A stretch of DNA of 64,000 nucleotides from Actinocorallia sp039871655 (GTDB taxonomy: Bacteria; Actinomycetota; Actinomycetes; Streptosporangiales; Streptosporangiaceae), in NCBI RefSeq assembly GCF_039871655.1, contig NZ_JBDPLZ010000016.1, forward strand, positions 1-64,000. The letters run 5' to 3'. This document shows positions 52,348 through 60,429 of this stretch, piece by piece. The notes below the pieces were generated by a model. It searched no databases, was not told the DNA's origin, and was given only the letters and a program-made list of their open reading frames with translations. A program made the translations under genes and the position numbers. Position 1 is the first letter of the stretch; every line of letters begins with the position of its first letter.

Positions 52348-54281
52348 CCTCGACCCTCCAGCTCCCCCCGGTCGCCCCCGACGTGACGGCCGCCGCCGTG
52401 GAGAACCTCACCTCCCGGCTCCGTAAGAAACTGGACGCCGCGGTGGAGCAGTACGCGGCGGCTCCGGCCACCGCCGGAGACGACGGCTCCGTCACGGTCG
52501 TCTGCGGCGAGGAGACCTCCGTCGTCCTGACCCCCGGCCCCTCCGGCACGATCACCTCTCCGGAACAGGCGGTGTGCAGCTGCCTGCTCGCACCCCGCTG
52601 CCTGCACCGCGCCGCCGTCCTCACCGCCTGCCCCATCGCGGACCCCGCCGAGTCCGGCGAGCCGGATTCCATCGACGAGGCTTCCGTCGACGCGGTGTCC
52701 GTCCAAGACGACGGCTCGTCCGAAGCGGGGACGGACAAGGCCGCGTCGGCGGAAGCCGGGAAGAGCTCCGCGGCCGCCGGTCCCGTTTCCGCGGCGAACA
52801 CGGGCATCGCCGCGCCGGAGAGCGAGGAGAAGCTCAAACCCGCGCAGATCCGCGCGGCGGAGGGTCTGCGGCAGGCCGCCGCCGCGGTGCTGGCCGTGGG
52901 CGCGCACGCCGTGGGCGCCGTGCCGCAGGCGGAACTGCTCCGCGCCGCCCACACCGCCAGGCTGGCCGGGCTGCACCGCGCCGAGGCCGCCGCGCTGCGG
53001 GTCGTACGGGGAGTGAGGTCCGCCAGAGCACGGCACGACGGGCACCGCCTGGCCGACCTCACCGGCGCGATGCGCGAACTCCTGCTGGCCACGAGCCTGC
53101 TGGCGTCGGGCCGGGGCGGAGCGGCCCTGGTCGGGACGGCGCGCCGCGACTACCGGCAGGGAACCTCCCTGCGCGTCCAGGGCGTCTTCCGGGAACCGGT
53201 GATCAGCGCGACGGGGTACGGGGGAGTGGTCACCCACCTCGTCGCGGAGGACGGCAGCTGGTTCTCGGTGGCCGACGTCAAACCGGGCGGCCCCTCCCGG
53301 GCGAGAGCCGCCGCCACCGCCCCTGTGGCGATGGGCGGCACCGTCCTGGACCATGCCGAACTGTCCCGCTCCGGGCTGCTCATCGCCGGCGTGACGATCT
53401 CCCCGGACGGCCGTCTCGGCGCGGGCAAGGGCGTGCGCGCCCTGCCGTCCCCCGGCCTGGACTGGCAGGAGACCCCCGCCGTCCTGTTCGGCCGCCCCCT
53501 GGCCGAGGTCGTCGCCGACCGCCTCACCCTCGTCCCCGGAGCCGACCCCGTCGAGGCCGAAGCCCATCTCCGCCGCCCCTTCGGCTGCGACCTGGTGATC
53601 ATCGGCCCTTCGGGCGACCACGTCCTGGCCTACGAGCCGACCCCCGACGACGAGCCCACCGGCCCGCCGATCCGCCTCACCCCGGCCCAGCGCCACCCCG
53701 ACCTGGCCCACGTGGCCAACCTCCGTCAGCTGGCCGCCCGTCCGGGCCTCCGCGTCCGGGTGGTGGCCCGCGTCGACCCCGACCGCGCCACCACCCTCAT
53801 CCCCCTGGCAGCGGCCCCCGTCCCGGGCGCCGCCCTCACCCTCCGCCTCCCCGCAGAGTGGAAGGGCCACGCCGACCTCGGCTACGACAGCCTCCAGGGC
53901 GCGCACTTCCCGCCCGCGGCGGAGTTCCCGCCCCCGCACCCCCTCGGCCCGTCCTCCGACCCCCTGGTGGACTCCCCGCTGTGGCGGGTCCGCCGCCTGG
54001 TCGAGCTGGCCGTCTCCGGAGGCCGCCGCGCGATAGCCGAATCCGCCCGCGACAACGGTTCCGCCCCCGCCCTCCTCCGCCGCGCGGGTTTCCGCAACGC
54101 GGCGGACCTGACCACGGCCCTCACCGCCGAGGCCGACCGCCGCACCCGCGACGTCTTCGGCCGCCTCACCGACACCGACTCCCGCGATTTCGCCGCGGCC
54201 TGGCTGGCCTCATCACTCCACCTGACCGCCACCGAACGAGCCCTGATCCGCGCCACCTGGCAGCCTCCGGCCTCGGACTGA
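52344..54281 (+). CDS. SWIM zinc-finger protein (YehQ-type)
   Basis: A 645-aa protein. The SWIM zinc ligands are Cys78-x-Cys80, Cys86-x-His88 (CSCLLAPRCLH), which can bind DNA or protein. A low-complexity Ser/Ala/Glu linker (about 105-165) separates it from a long C-terminal region (LRQAAAAVLAVGAHAVG, LVAEDGSWFSVADVK, LVIIGPSGDHVLAYEP) without a named fold. It starts in the stop codon of the vWA gene. In the E. coli yeh cluster the last gene, yehQ, is also a SWIM protein, which supports one conserved operon. Two stem-loops follow. Confidence 0.85.
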   Translation: MTSTLQLPPVAPDVTAAAVENLTSRLRKKLDAAVEQYAAAPATAGDDGSVTVVCGEETSVVLTPGPSGTITSPEQAVCSCLLAPRCLHRAAVLTACPIADPAESGEPDSIDEASVDAVSVQDDGSSEAGTDKAASAEAGKSSAAAGPVSAANTGIAAPESEEKLKPAQIRAAEGLRQAAAAVLAVGAHAVGAVPQAELLRAAHTARLAGLHRAEAAALRVVRGVRSARARHDGHRLADLTGAMRELLLATSLLASGRGGAALVGTARRDYRQGTSLRVQGVFREPVISATGYGGVVTHLVAEDGSWFSVADVKPGGPSRARAAATAPVAMGGTVLDHAELSRSGLLIAGVTISPDGRLGAGKGVRALPSPGLDWQETPAVLFGRPLAEVVADRLTLVPGADPVEAEAHLRRPFGCDLVIIGPSGDHVLAYEPTPDDEPTGPPIRLTPAQRHPDLAHVANLRQLAARPGLRVRVVARVDPDRATTLIPLAAAPVPGAALTLRLPAEWKGHADLGYDSLQGAHFPPAAEFPPPHPLGPSSDPLVDSPLWRVRRLVELAVSGGRRAIAESARDNGSAPALLRRAGFRNAADLTTALTAEADRRTRDVFGRLTDTDSRDFAAAWLASSLHLTATERALIRATWQPPASD

Positions 54282-54304
54282 CACCTCGGCGGAGATCCGA
54301 TGCG

Positions 54305-54343
54305 GAAGGCCCTCGGCCCGGCAGCGCCGGACCGAGGGCCTTC
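54305..54343 (+). terminator. terminator of the MoxR-vWA-SWIM operon
   Basis: GAAGGCCCTCGG (54305-54316) pairs perfectly with CCGAGGGCCTTC (54332-54343), with inner pairing in the loop. It lies 23 bp after the SWIM stop. Confidence 0.7.
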
Positions 54344-54350
54344 GTTCGGG

Positions 54351-54384
54351 ACACCGGCCGGTGGAGTCCTCCTCCGGCCGGTGT
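54351..54384 (-). terminator. terminator of the MarR-type gene
   Basis: ACACCGGCCGG (54351-54361) pairs perfectly with CCGGCCGGTGT (54374-54384); the stem touches the stop codon of the convergent regulator gene. Confidence 0.6.
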
Positions 54385-54845
54385 CAGCGGGAGGCGCGTT
54401 CGGCGTGCCAGCGGTCGAGGAGGGCCGGGATCTCGCGGAGCATGAAGGTGTAGAAGTCGCGCATCTCGGTGAGGCGGTGGGCGGGTCGTGAACCGGGCTC
54501 GACGGTCTCGATGCCCTGCTCGGCGGCTTCGAGCATGGCCAGGAGCATGCCGTTCTTGGCCGACATGAGGGTCGCCCAGGCGCCTTCGCGCAGCCGGTAG
54601 TGCTCGCGGCGGCTGCCGGGCACCGGAACCCGCTCGATCAGCCCGACCGTCGAGAGCATCTTGATCGCCCCGGAGACCGAGCCGGAGCTGATGCCGAGCG
54701 ACTCGGCCAGCTCGCTCGCGGTGACGCTCTCGGTCTCGGCGAACAGGAACGCCGCCATCACCCGGGCGGTCGCCTTCTGCAGCCCGTTCTCGCTGAGCAT
54801 CAGCGCCAGCCGTTCGGCCGCCTCGGCGGCTGCGGTCTCACCCAC
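54384..54845 (-). CDS. MarR/GbsR-type transcriptional regulator
   Basis: A 153-aa regulator with a winged HTH (VTASELAESLGISSGSVSGAIKML, about 41-64) and a wing at VPVPGSRREHYRL, then a helical dimerisation tail. GGGGAGGA lies 5 nt before the GTG at 54845. It is divergent from a two-gene ABC exporter, with a perfect 13+13 bp palindrome between them, so it probably represses the exporter and itself until a ligand, perhaps an exported drug, binds. Confidence 0.87.
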   Translation of the reverse strand: MGETAAAEAAERLALMLSENGLQKATARVMAAFLFAETESVTASELAESLGISSGSVSGAIKMLSTVGLIERVPVPGSRREHYRLREGAWATLMSAKNGMLLAMLEAAEQGIETVEPGSRPAHRLTEMRDFYTFMLREIPALLDRWHAERASR

Positions 54846-54885
54846 TCTTCCTCCCCGTTCATGCTCGATCGGGATTCTATCAGTT

Positions 54886-54915
54886 CAGAGTCTTCAAAAA
54901 TCTTTGAAGACTCTG
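54886..54915. promoter_or_regulatory. 13-bp perfect inverted repeat, operator of the MarR-type regulator
   Basis: CAGAGTCTTCAAA (54886-54898) and TTTGAAGACTCTG (54903-54915) flank AATC. It lies 14 bp from the ABC gene start and 40 bp from the regulator start, in a short AT-rich pocket that must also hold the promoters. Confidence 0.85.
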
Positions 54916-54929
54916 ATATTAATGAGGGT

Positions 54930-55823
54930 ATGGATGCCGCGATCGAGCTCACGGAGCTCACCAAGACCTACGGGGCCCGCCGCGGGCTGGCCGGGCTGAC
55001 CCTCCGGGTGCGTCCCGGCGAGGTGTTCGGCTTCCTCGGCCCCAACGGGGCGGGGAAATCGACGACGATCAGACTGCTGCTCGACCTGATCCGCCCGACC
55101 TCGGGTTCGGTGCGGGTGCTGGGACTCGACCCCGGACGCGACGCCGTCCGCCTGCACCGCCGCGTCGGCTACCTGGCCGGGGACTTCGTGGTCGACGGCC
55201 GGCAGCGGGTGGGGGAGTGCCTGGACTTCCTGGGACGACTGCGCGGCGGCGTGGCCCCGGCGACGGTCGTCTCCCTGGCCGAACGCCTCGACCTGGACCT
55301 GACCGCCCGCATCAAGAGCCTGTCGAAGGGCAACCGGCAGAAGGTCGGCCTGGTCCAGGCGTTCATGCACCGCCCCGAACTGCTCATCCTGGACGAGCCG
55401 ACCTCGGGCCTGGACCCGCTGGTGCAGCAGACCTTCCTCGAACTGGTCGCCGAAGCCGCCCGCGACGGCGCGACGGTCTTCATGTCCAGCCACATCATGA
55501 GCGAGGTGGAGGCGGTCGCCGACCGCGTCGCCATCATCCGGGAAGGCCGCCTGGTCGCCCTCGACACCGTCGCCGACCTGCGCGCCCGCTCCTTCCTGCG
55601 GGTCGAGCTCACCTTCGCCGAGCCGGTCCCGGCCGCCGAGTTCACCGGACTCCCGCACGTCACCGAGGCGACGGCCGACGGCACCACCGTGACCTGTCGG
55701 GTGGACGGCCCGCCCGACGCGCTGGTCAAGGCCGCGGCCCGGCACACCGTCACCGGCCTGCGCGCCGACTCCCAGGACCTCGAAGAACTCTTCCACACCT
55801 ACTACGGAGGCGACGCCCGATGA
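54930..55823 (+). CDS. ABC transporter ATP-binding protein
   Basis: A 297-aa ATPase subunit of a DrrA/CcmA-type exporter. Walker A is GPNGAGKST (37-45), the signature is LSKGNRQKV, Walker B is LLILDEPTSGLD and the switch His is in MSSHIM. The C-terminal about 80 residues form the usual regulatory extension. The ATG at 54930 follows the operator by 14 bp, so the leader is very short. The stop overlaps the permease start (ATGA at 55820). Confidence 0.92.
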   Translation: MDAAIELTELTKTYGARRGLAGLTLRVRPGEVFGFLGPNGAGKSTTIRLLLDLIRPTSGSVRVLGLDPGRDAVRLHRRVGYLAGDFVVDGRQRVGECLDFLGRLRGGVAPATVVSLAERLDLDLTARIKSLSKGNRQKVGLVQAFMHRPELLILDEPTSGLDPLVQQTFLELVAEAARDGATVFMSSHIMSEVEAVADRVAIIREGRLVALDTVADLRARSFLRVELTFAEPVPAAEFTGLPHVTEATADGTTVTCRVDGPPDALVKAAARHTVTGLRADSQDLEELFHTYYGGDAR

Positions 55824-56647
55824 ACGCCGTCCACCACCTGCCGGGCACCTCGGCCGCCGCCCGCGCCTTCTCCGGCTCGATGTTCGGCAAGACGCTCTGG
55901 GACAACCGCCGCGTCTTCACGGTCTGGGCGGCGGCCACGGGCCTGCTGACCGCCCTGTACGCCTCCATGTACCCGCAGGTCTCCTCCCGGCCGGCCGCCG
56001 AGATGCCCGAGGCGATGGAGGGCTTCGGCCTGAACGACACCGTGACGGCCGCCGGCTACCTCCAGGGCGCCGTGTTCGGCCTGCTCGTGCCGTTGATGGT
56101 CGTCTTCTACGGTTCGGCCACCGGCGCCCGCATGATCTCCGCCGACGAGGAGTCCGGCTACCTGGACCTCCTGCTGGCCCATCCCATCAGCCGCACCCGT
56201 CTGCTCCTGCACCGCTTCGCCGCCCTGGCCGCAGGTGCCGCGGCGATCTGCCTGACGGTGCTGCTCGTCCTCCTGGCCCTGCGCTCCAGTGCCGATCTCG
56301 GTTCCGTCACCGTCACGGCCTTCCTGGCCCAGGCGACCGGCTTGTTCCTGCTCTCCGTCTTGTTCGGCGCCCTGGCCCTGGCCGTCTCCGCCGCCACCGC
56401 CTGGGGCCGCGCCGCAGTCTTCGGCACCACCGCCGCCCTAGGCGTCCTCGCCTACGCCGTGCGGGGCTTCGCGCCCTCCCTGGACGCCGACTGGCTGAAG
56501 TACGCGACCCCGTTCCACTACTACATCGGTGGCGAACCCCTCAGGAACAGCTTCCAGTACCCCGACCTGGCGGTCCTCGCCGCCGCCACGGCCCTCCTCC
56601 TGGCCCTGGCGGTCCGCCTGCTGAACCGCCGCGACCTGGGCCGCTGA
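55820..56647 (+). CDS. ABC-2 type transporter permease
   Basis: A 275-aa membrane protein with six hydrophobic segments (about 33-50, 85-105, 130-160, 165-190, 195-212 and 250-268). The sequence DEESGYLDLLLAHPISRTRLL before the third segment is typical of ABC-2 permeases of the drug exporter group. It is coupled to the ATPase gene by ATGA overlap. Together they form an exporter likely controlled by the divergent MarR-type regulator; the substrate is unknown. Confidence 0.88.
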   Translation: MNAVHHLPGTSAAARAFSGSMFGKTLWDNRRVFTVWAAATGLLTALYASMYPQVSSRPAAEMPEAMEGFGLNDTVTAAGYLQGAVFGLLVPLMVVFYGSATGARMISADEESGYLDLLLAHPISRTRLLLHRFAALAAGAAAICLTVLLVLLALRSSADLGSVTVTAFLAQATGLFLLSVLFGALALAVSAATAWGRAAVFGTTAALGVLAYAVRGFAPSLDADWLKYATPFHYYIGGEPLRNSFQYPDLAVLAAATALLLALAVRLLNRRDLGR

Positions 56648-56710
56648 CCCGCCGCCTCCTCGCTCAGGGAGAAGTACCGGCTCACGGCGGCTCCTCGGGT
56701 CTGGACACGC

Positions 56711-56739
56711 CTGTACCCGAACACTTATTTTGGGTACAG
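56711..56739. promoter_or_regulatory. inverted repeat upstream of the MpaB-like gene
   Basis: CTGTACCC (56711-56718) and GGGTACAG (56732-56739) are perfect 8-bp arms with a 13-bp AT-rich spacer, 34 bp before the gene start. It resembles a TetR-type operator overlapping a promoter. No TetR gene lies nearby. Confidence 0.55.
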
Positions 56740-56772
56740 GTGTAGCCAGAATATTCTCCGAGGGAGCCTCGC

Positions 56773-57786
56773 ATGCCGCCCACGCTCGACCTGGTCCCGA
56801 ACATCCTCGCCCAGAAGTTCGACGAGGGATTCGACGCGAACGTCCGGTCCAAGTTCTTCCGGGGCCTGGACTTCGCCGGCCCGGAGGGCGACCCCGGCTG
56901 GTTCGGCCCCGACAGCGCCGTCTGGTACGTGCACTCGCACTTCCCGACGATCATGCTCGGCCTGCTCGCCGCCTCCTACATCGAGGGCCTGGACCCGAGC
57001 ATCAGCTGGATGGGCTACGACCACTCCCGCCTGGCCGAACGGGGCGAGGACGGCATCCCGACGGGCAACATCGACCCGGCGGGAGCCCAGGTCCGCCTGG
57101 GCCACTCGCTGTCGTTCTTCATCGGCACCGCCTACGGGTCCACCCAGACCGCGGAGAGGCTGGCCCGCACCGTCCGGGCCATGCACCACACCATCAAGGG
57201 CGTCCGCCCCGACGGCGTCCGCTACGACGCCGACGACCCCGAATGGCTCCGCTGGAACTACGCCACCGTCGTCTGGGGCCTGGCCACCGCCCACGAGCGC
57301 TACCACCGCAAGCCCCTGCGCGACATCGACCGCTACTACGGCGAGTTCGTCCGCGTGGGCGAGGCCCTGGGCGGCACCGACCTGCCCAAGACCAAGGCCG
57401 AAGTGGCCGACTGCCTGCACTCCTATCTGCCCCGCCTGGCCGTCACCCCCATCAAGGCGTTCAGCACCGGCCCCAACCTCCGCGACAGCAAGCTCAAGCC
57501 CTGGGAGCCCGGCAGCCCCTTCTTCGACTGGGCCGCCCGCGACCTCCTCCCCGACTGGGCCCAGAAACTGGCGCTCTACGACCCGCCGAACCCGCTCGTC
57601 CTGCACGCCCGCCGAGCCTCTCTCTGGCTGACCCTCAACACCCTCCACGAGACCGTCGGCCCCCTCCGCGAGTTCCGCCAGGCCCAGGCCCGCGTCGCCA
57701 ACGGCACCACCGCCCCGGTCGCCTCCACCGCCCCGACGGCCCCCGACCCGATGCGGACCAGAGAAGAAGCCGAAGCCATGGCCTGA
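56773..57786 (+). CDS. MpaB-like oxygenase (DUF2236 family)
   Basis: A 337-aa protein of the DUF2236 family (rubber oxygenase/MpaB type). Supporting motifs are WFGPDSAVWYVHSH near residue 45, GHSLSFFIGTAYGS, then WLRWNYATVVWGLATAHERYH, where the conserved His and Arg would hold heme. Members cleave or oxidise hydrocarbons or act in natural-product pathways; the substrate is unknown. The C-terminal Thr/Ala/Pro tail is probably flexible. It lies between an upstream inverted repeat and a downstream one. Confidence 0.8.
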   Translation: MPPTLDLVPNILAQKFDEGFDANVRSKFFRGLDFAGPEGDPGWFGPDSAVWYVHSHFPTIMLGLLAASYIEGLDPSISWMGYDHSRLAERGEDGIPTGNIDPAGAQVRLGHSLSFFIGTAYGSTQTAERLARTVRAMHHTIKGVRPDGVRYDADDPEWLRWNYATVVWGLATAHERYHRKPLRDIDRYYGEFVRVGEALGGTDLPKTKAEVADCLHSYLPRLAVTPIKAFSTGPNLRDSKLKPWEPGSPFFDWAARDLLPDWAQKLALYDPPNPLVLHARRASLWLTLNTLHETVGPLREFRQAQARVANGTTAPVASTAPTAPDPMRTREEAEAMA

Positions 57787-57862
57787 TTCCTCCGGCCATG
57801 TCGCGGTGGATCCCGGTGAGCGGGACCCCCGCGGCCCCGACACGCGGTCCGGACCACGATGT

Positions 57863-57906
57863 GACCGATCCCACTTTCCTCTCGCTCCCGGGCAGTGGGA
57901 TCGGTC
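57863..57906. promoter_or_regulatory. long perfect inverted repeat before the acyl-CoA ligase gene
   Basis: GACCGATCCCACT (57863-57875) and AGTGGGATCGGTC (57894-57906) are perfect 13-bp arms with an 18-bp spacer, 51 bp before the ligase start. It may be a regulator site or a terminator for the upstream oxygenase; no U-run follows. Confidence 0.6.
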
Positions 57907-57957
57907 GATGAAGCCGTTCTTTCCGGACACCGGTGCCGCGTGACTGAGAGTGAATCC

Positions 57958-59562
57958 ATGACGTTGAACCTCGCCGCCCTCTACGAAGCCGTCACCAGGG
58001 TCGTGCCCGACCGCCCCGCGGTCACCTGCGGCACCACGACCCGGACCTACGCCGAGCTGGACCGGCGGGCCAACCGGCTCGCCGCCCACCTGGTGAAGGC
58101 CGGCGTCGAGCCGGGCCAGCATGTGGGCGTGTACCTGCTCAACAGCGTCGAGTACGTCGAGGTGATGCTCGCCTGCTTCAAGGCGCGGGCGGTGCCGATC
58201 AACATCAACTATCGCTACGTCGAGAACGAACTGCTCTACCTGTTCGAGAACGCCCAGCTGCACGCGGTCGTGGTCGAGGCGGCGTACGCGCCCAGGGTCG
58301 CGGCCGTGGGCGATCGCACCACCCACCTGCGTCATGTGCTCACCGTCGGCGACGAGACCGAGCAGGTGACCTGGCCCGAACGGTTGACCGCCGTGCGGTA
58401 TGAGGAAGCGCTGGCGGAGTGGCCGGGGGACCGCGGACCCCGCACGGACCTGTCCGAAGACGACAAATTCGTGCTGTACACGGGCGGCACCACCGGGATG
58501 CCGAAGGGCGTGGTGTGGCGGCACGAGGACTTCTTCTACGCCGCCCTGCTCGGCGGGAACCCGTACGGCGAGCCCCACACCTCCGTCGAGGAGGTGGTCG
58601 AGGCGGTCCGGGCCGGGATGCCCCTGACCTACCTCATCTCGATGCCCCTCATGCACGGCGCGGCGAGCTACACGCTGTTCATAGGACTGTTCGGCGGCGC
58701 CCACGTGGTGCTCCTGCGCACCTTCGACGCGGTGGAGGCGCTGCGCGAGATCGAAAGGCACCATGTCCAGGTCGTCGGCCTGGTCGGCGACGCGCAGGCC
58801 CGTCCGCTGGCGGACGCGCTGCGCACCCACGGGGACGAGTTCGATCTCTCTTCGCTGTTCGTCGTCGGCTCCGGTGGCGCGATCCTCTCGCCCTCCACCC
58901 AGGAGGCGCTCAAGGAGCGGCTTCCGAACATCATGGTCCGCAACAACTTCGGCGCGTCGGAGTCCGGTGCCGACGGGGTCATCGTCCTCGGCGAGGACGG
59001 CCTCATGCGGTTGCAGCCGTCCCCTGCGGTGCGGGTGGTCGACGACAACCGCGAGGACGTGGTGCCCGGCAGCGGGCAGATGGGCTACCTGGCCCGCAGA
59101 GGGCACGTGCCGGTCGCCTACTTCAACGACCCGGAGAAGACACGGGAGACGTTCCCGGTGATCGACGGCGTGCGCTGGGCGGTGCTGGGCGACCTGGCCG
59201 AGGTCGAGGCCGACGGCACCATCGTGGTGCACGGCCGCGGCTCGGGATGCATCAACTCCGGCGGCGAGAAGATCTTCCCCGAGGAGGTCGAGCAGACGAT
59301 CATGGGGCATCCCGCCGTCATGGACGTGCTCGTCGCCGGCGTGCCCGACGAGCGGTTCGGCCACCGGGCCGGCGCCGTGGTGCAGCTGCGCCCCGGGCAC
59401 GAAGGGCTCGACCCCGAGGAGCTGCGCCTGCACTGCCGTTCGGCGCTCGCCGGATACAAGGTGCCGGCGACGATCGAGTTCGTGGAGCACGTCCAGCGTT
59501 CGCCCAGCGGCAAGGCCGACTACCGGTGGGCCAAGCGCGTCCTGGCTCCCGAGGCGAGCTGA
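57958..59562 (+). CDS. acyl-CoA synthetase (AMP-forming ligase)
   Basis: A 534-aa adenylate-forming enzyme. The P-loop is YTGGTTGMPKG, the A5 motif NNFGASESG and the A8 hinge GRGSGCINSGGEK; the C-terminal Lys lies in PSGKADYRW. It activates a carboxylic acid as acyl-AMP and then acyl-CoA; the fatty-acid or aromatic substrate is not readable. The ATG at 57958 is preferred (GAGAG upstream); the GTG at 57940 is an alternative. With the MpaB-like oxygenase upstream it suggests a small lipid or hydrocarbon catabolic pair. Confidence 0.88.
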   Translation: MTLNLAALYEAVTRVVPDRPAVTCGTTTRTYAELDRRANRLAAHLVKAGVEPGQHVGVYLLNSVEYVEVMLACFKARAVPININYRYVENELLYLFENAQLHAVVVEAAYAPRVAAVGDRTTHLRHVLTVGDETEQVTWPERLTAVRYEEALAEWPGDRGPRTDLSEDDKFVLYTGGTTGMPKGVVWRHEDFFYAALLGGNPYGEPHTSVEEVVEAVRAGMPLTYLISMPLMHGAASYTLFIGLFGGAHVVLLRTFDAVEALREIERHHVQVVGLVGDAQARPLADALRTHGDEFDLSSLFVVGSGGAILSPSTQEALKERLPNIMVRNNFGASESGADGVIVLGEDGLMRLQPSPAVRVVDDNREDVVPGSGQMGYLARRGHVPVAYFNDPEKTRETFPVIDGVRWAVLGDLAEVEADGTIVVHGRGSGCINSGGEKIFPEEVEQTIMGHPAVMDVLVAGVPDERFGHRAGAVVQLRPGHEGLDPEELRLHCRSALAGYKVPATIEFVEHVQRSPSGKADYRWAKRVLAPEAS

Positions 59563-59575
59563 GTGAACGCGGGCA

Positions 59576-59600
59576 GGGCCGTCCCCGCGGGGGACGGCCC
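59576..59600 (+). terminator. strong stem-loop between convergent genes
   Basis: GGGCCGTCCCC (59576-59586) pairs perfectly with GGGGACGGCCC (59590-59600) around a 3-nt loop, and pairing extends by one base pair on each side. It lies 13 bp after the ligase stop and 20 bp before the stop of the convergent SWIM gene. Confidence 0.75.
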
Positions 59601-59619
59601 TCCTGCCGCCGCGTGAGGG

Positions 59620-60429
59620 CTAGGCAGGATCGGCTTCGGCGAGCGTTTCGTAGCTCGGGGCGAGGAGGTCGGTGAGGCGCGTGCCCCGGATCCGGAGGGG
59701 CTGGTCGCCGAGGAGTCTCAGCATGAGGCCGGACGGCCCGGGCTCGCGGTCCGGGTGTTCCCGTAGGCGGGTGAGGCTGACGCCGGTGGTCCAGAACGTC
59801 TCGAAGGAGTCCTCGAGGGGCTGGTCGGTGACGTCGAAGAGGGCGGTGGCGGGTCTGTCCGCGGGGGCGTTCGCGCGCAGGGCCGACAGGAGCCGTTCGC
59901 GGGTCCGGCCGTTCCAGGCCAGGACGAGGAACGGATCGTCGTCGAAGGCCTCGGCCAGGAGGTAGAGGGTCGCGGCGACGTGTTTGCAGGGGTCGCCCCA
60001 GTCGGGGCAGGAGCACACGAAATCGATGTCGGACCTGGTGGTGGGGAACAACGGGGTGTCGTGGTCGTCGAAGAGCTCCTCGATCTCCGGGGGCATCTCG
60101 CCGGCGAGCAGCTTCGCGCGGAAGATCGCCTGGCCGGCGAGGGCCTCCTCGATCTCGGCCCAGGTGTCCTCGGGGATCGGGTGGATGGTGACGCTCACCT
60201 TGTAGGGGCGGGAACGTGAGCCCTGGACCAGGGAGGTGACCTTGTAGGGGAGGATCTGGAGGTCGCGTACCTGCCCTTTGCGGGCGTAGGTGCGGCCGCG
60301 GGCCAGCCGTCCGCTGTCGGCGATCTCCTCCATGACGTCGATGAACCGGCGCGACCACCACCGTTCGCCGATCGACCCGCGGGATTTCCTGGCCTTCAGC
60401 CCGCCTTCGACGCGGGGGGAGGGGCTCAT
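59620..60429 (-). CDS. SWIM zinc-finger protein, partner of SNF2 helicase
   Basis: A 269-aa protein with SWIM ligands Cys139-x-Cys141 and Cys148-x-His150 (CSCPDWGDPCKH). The N-terminal region (RWWSRRFIDVMEE, GRTYARKGQV) is typical of the actinomycete SWIM proteins that accompany SNF2 helicases. The ATG at 60429 overlaps the helicase stop (60426-60429). It probably guides or stabilises the helicase on nucleic acid. It is not closely related to the larger SWIM protein at 52344. Confidence 0.88.
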   Translation of the reverse strand: MSPSPRVEGGLKARKSRGSIGERWWSRRFIDVMEEIADSGRLARGRTYARKGQVRDLQILPYKVTSLVQGSRSRPYKVSVTIHPIPEDTWAEIEEALAGQAIFRAKLLAGEMPPEIEELFDDHDTPLFPTTRSDIDFVCSCPDWGDPCKHVAATLYLLAEAFDDDPFLVLAWNGRTRERLLSALRANAPADRPATALFDVTDQPLEDSFETFWTTGVSLTRLREHPDREPGPSGLMLRLLGDQPLRIRGTRLTDLLAPSYETLAEADPA

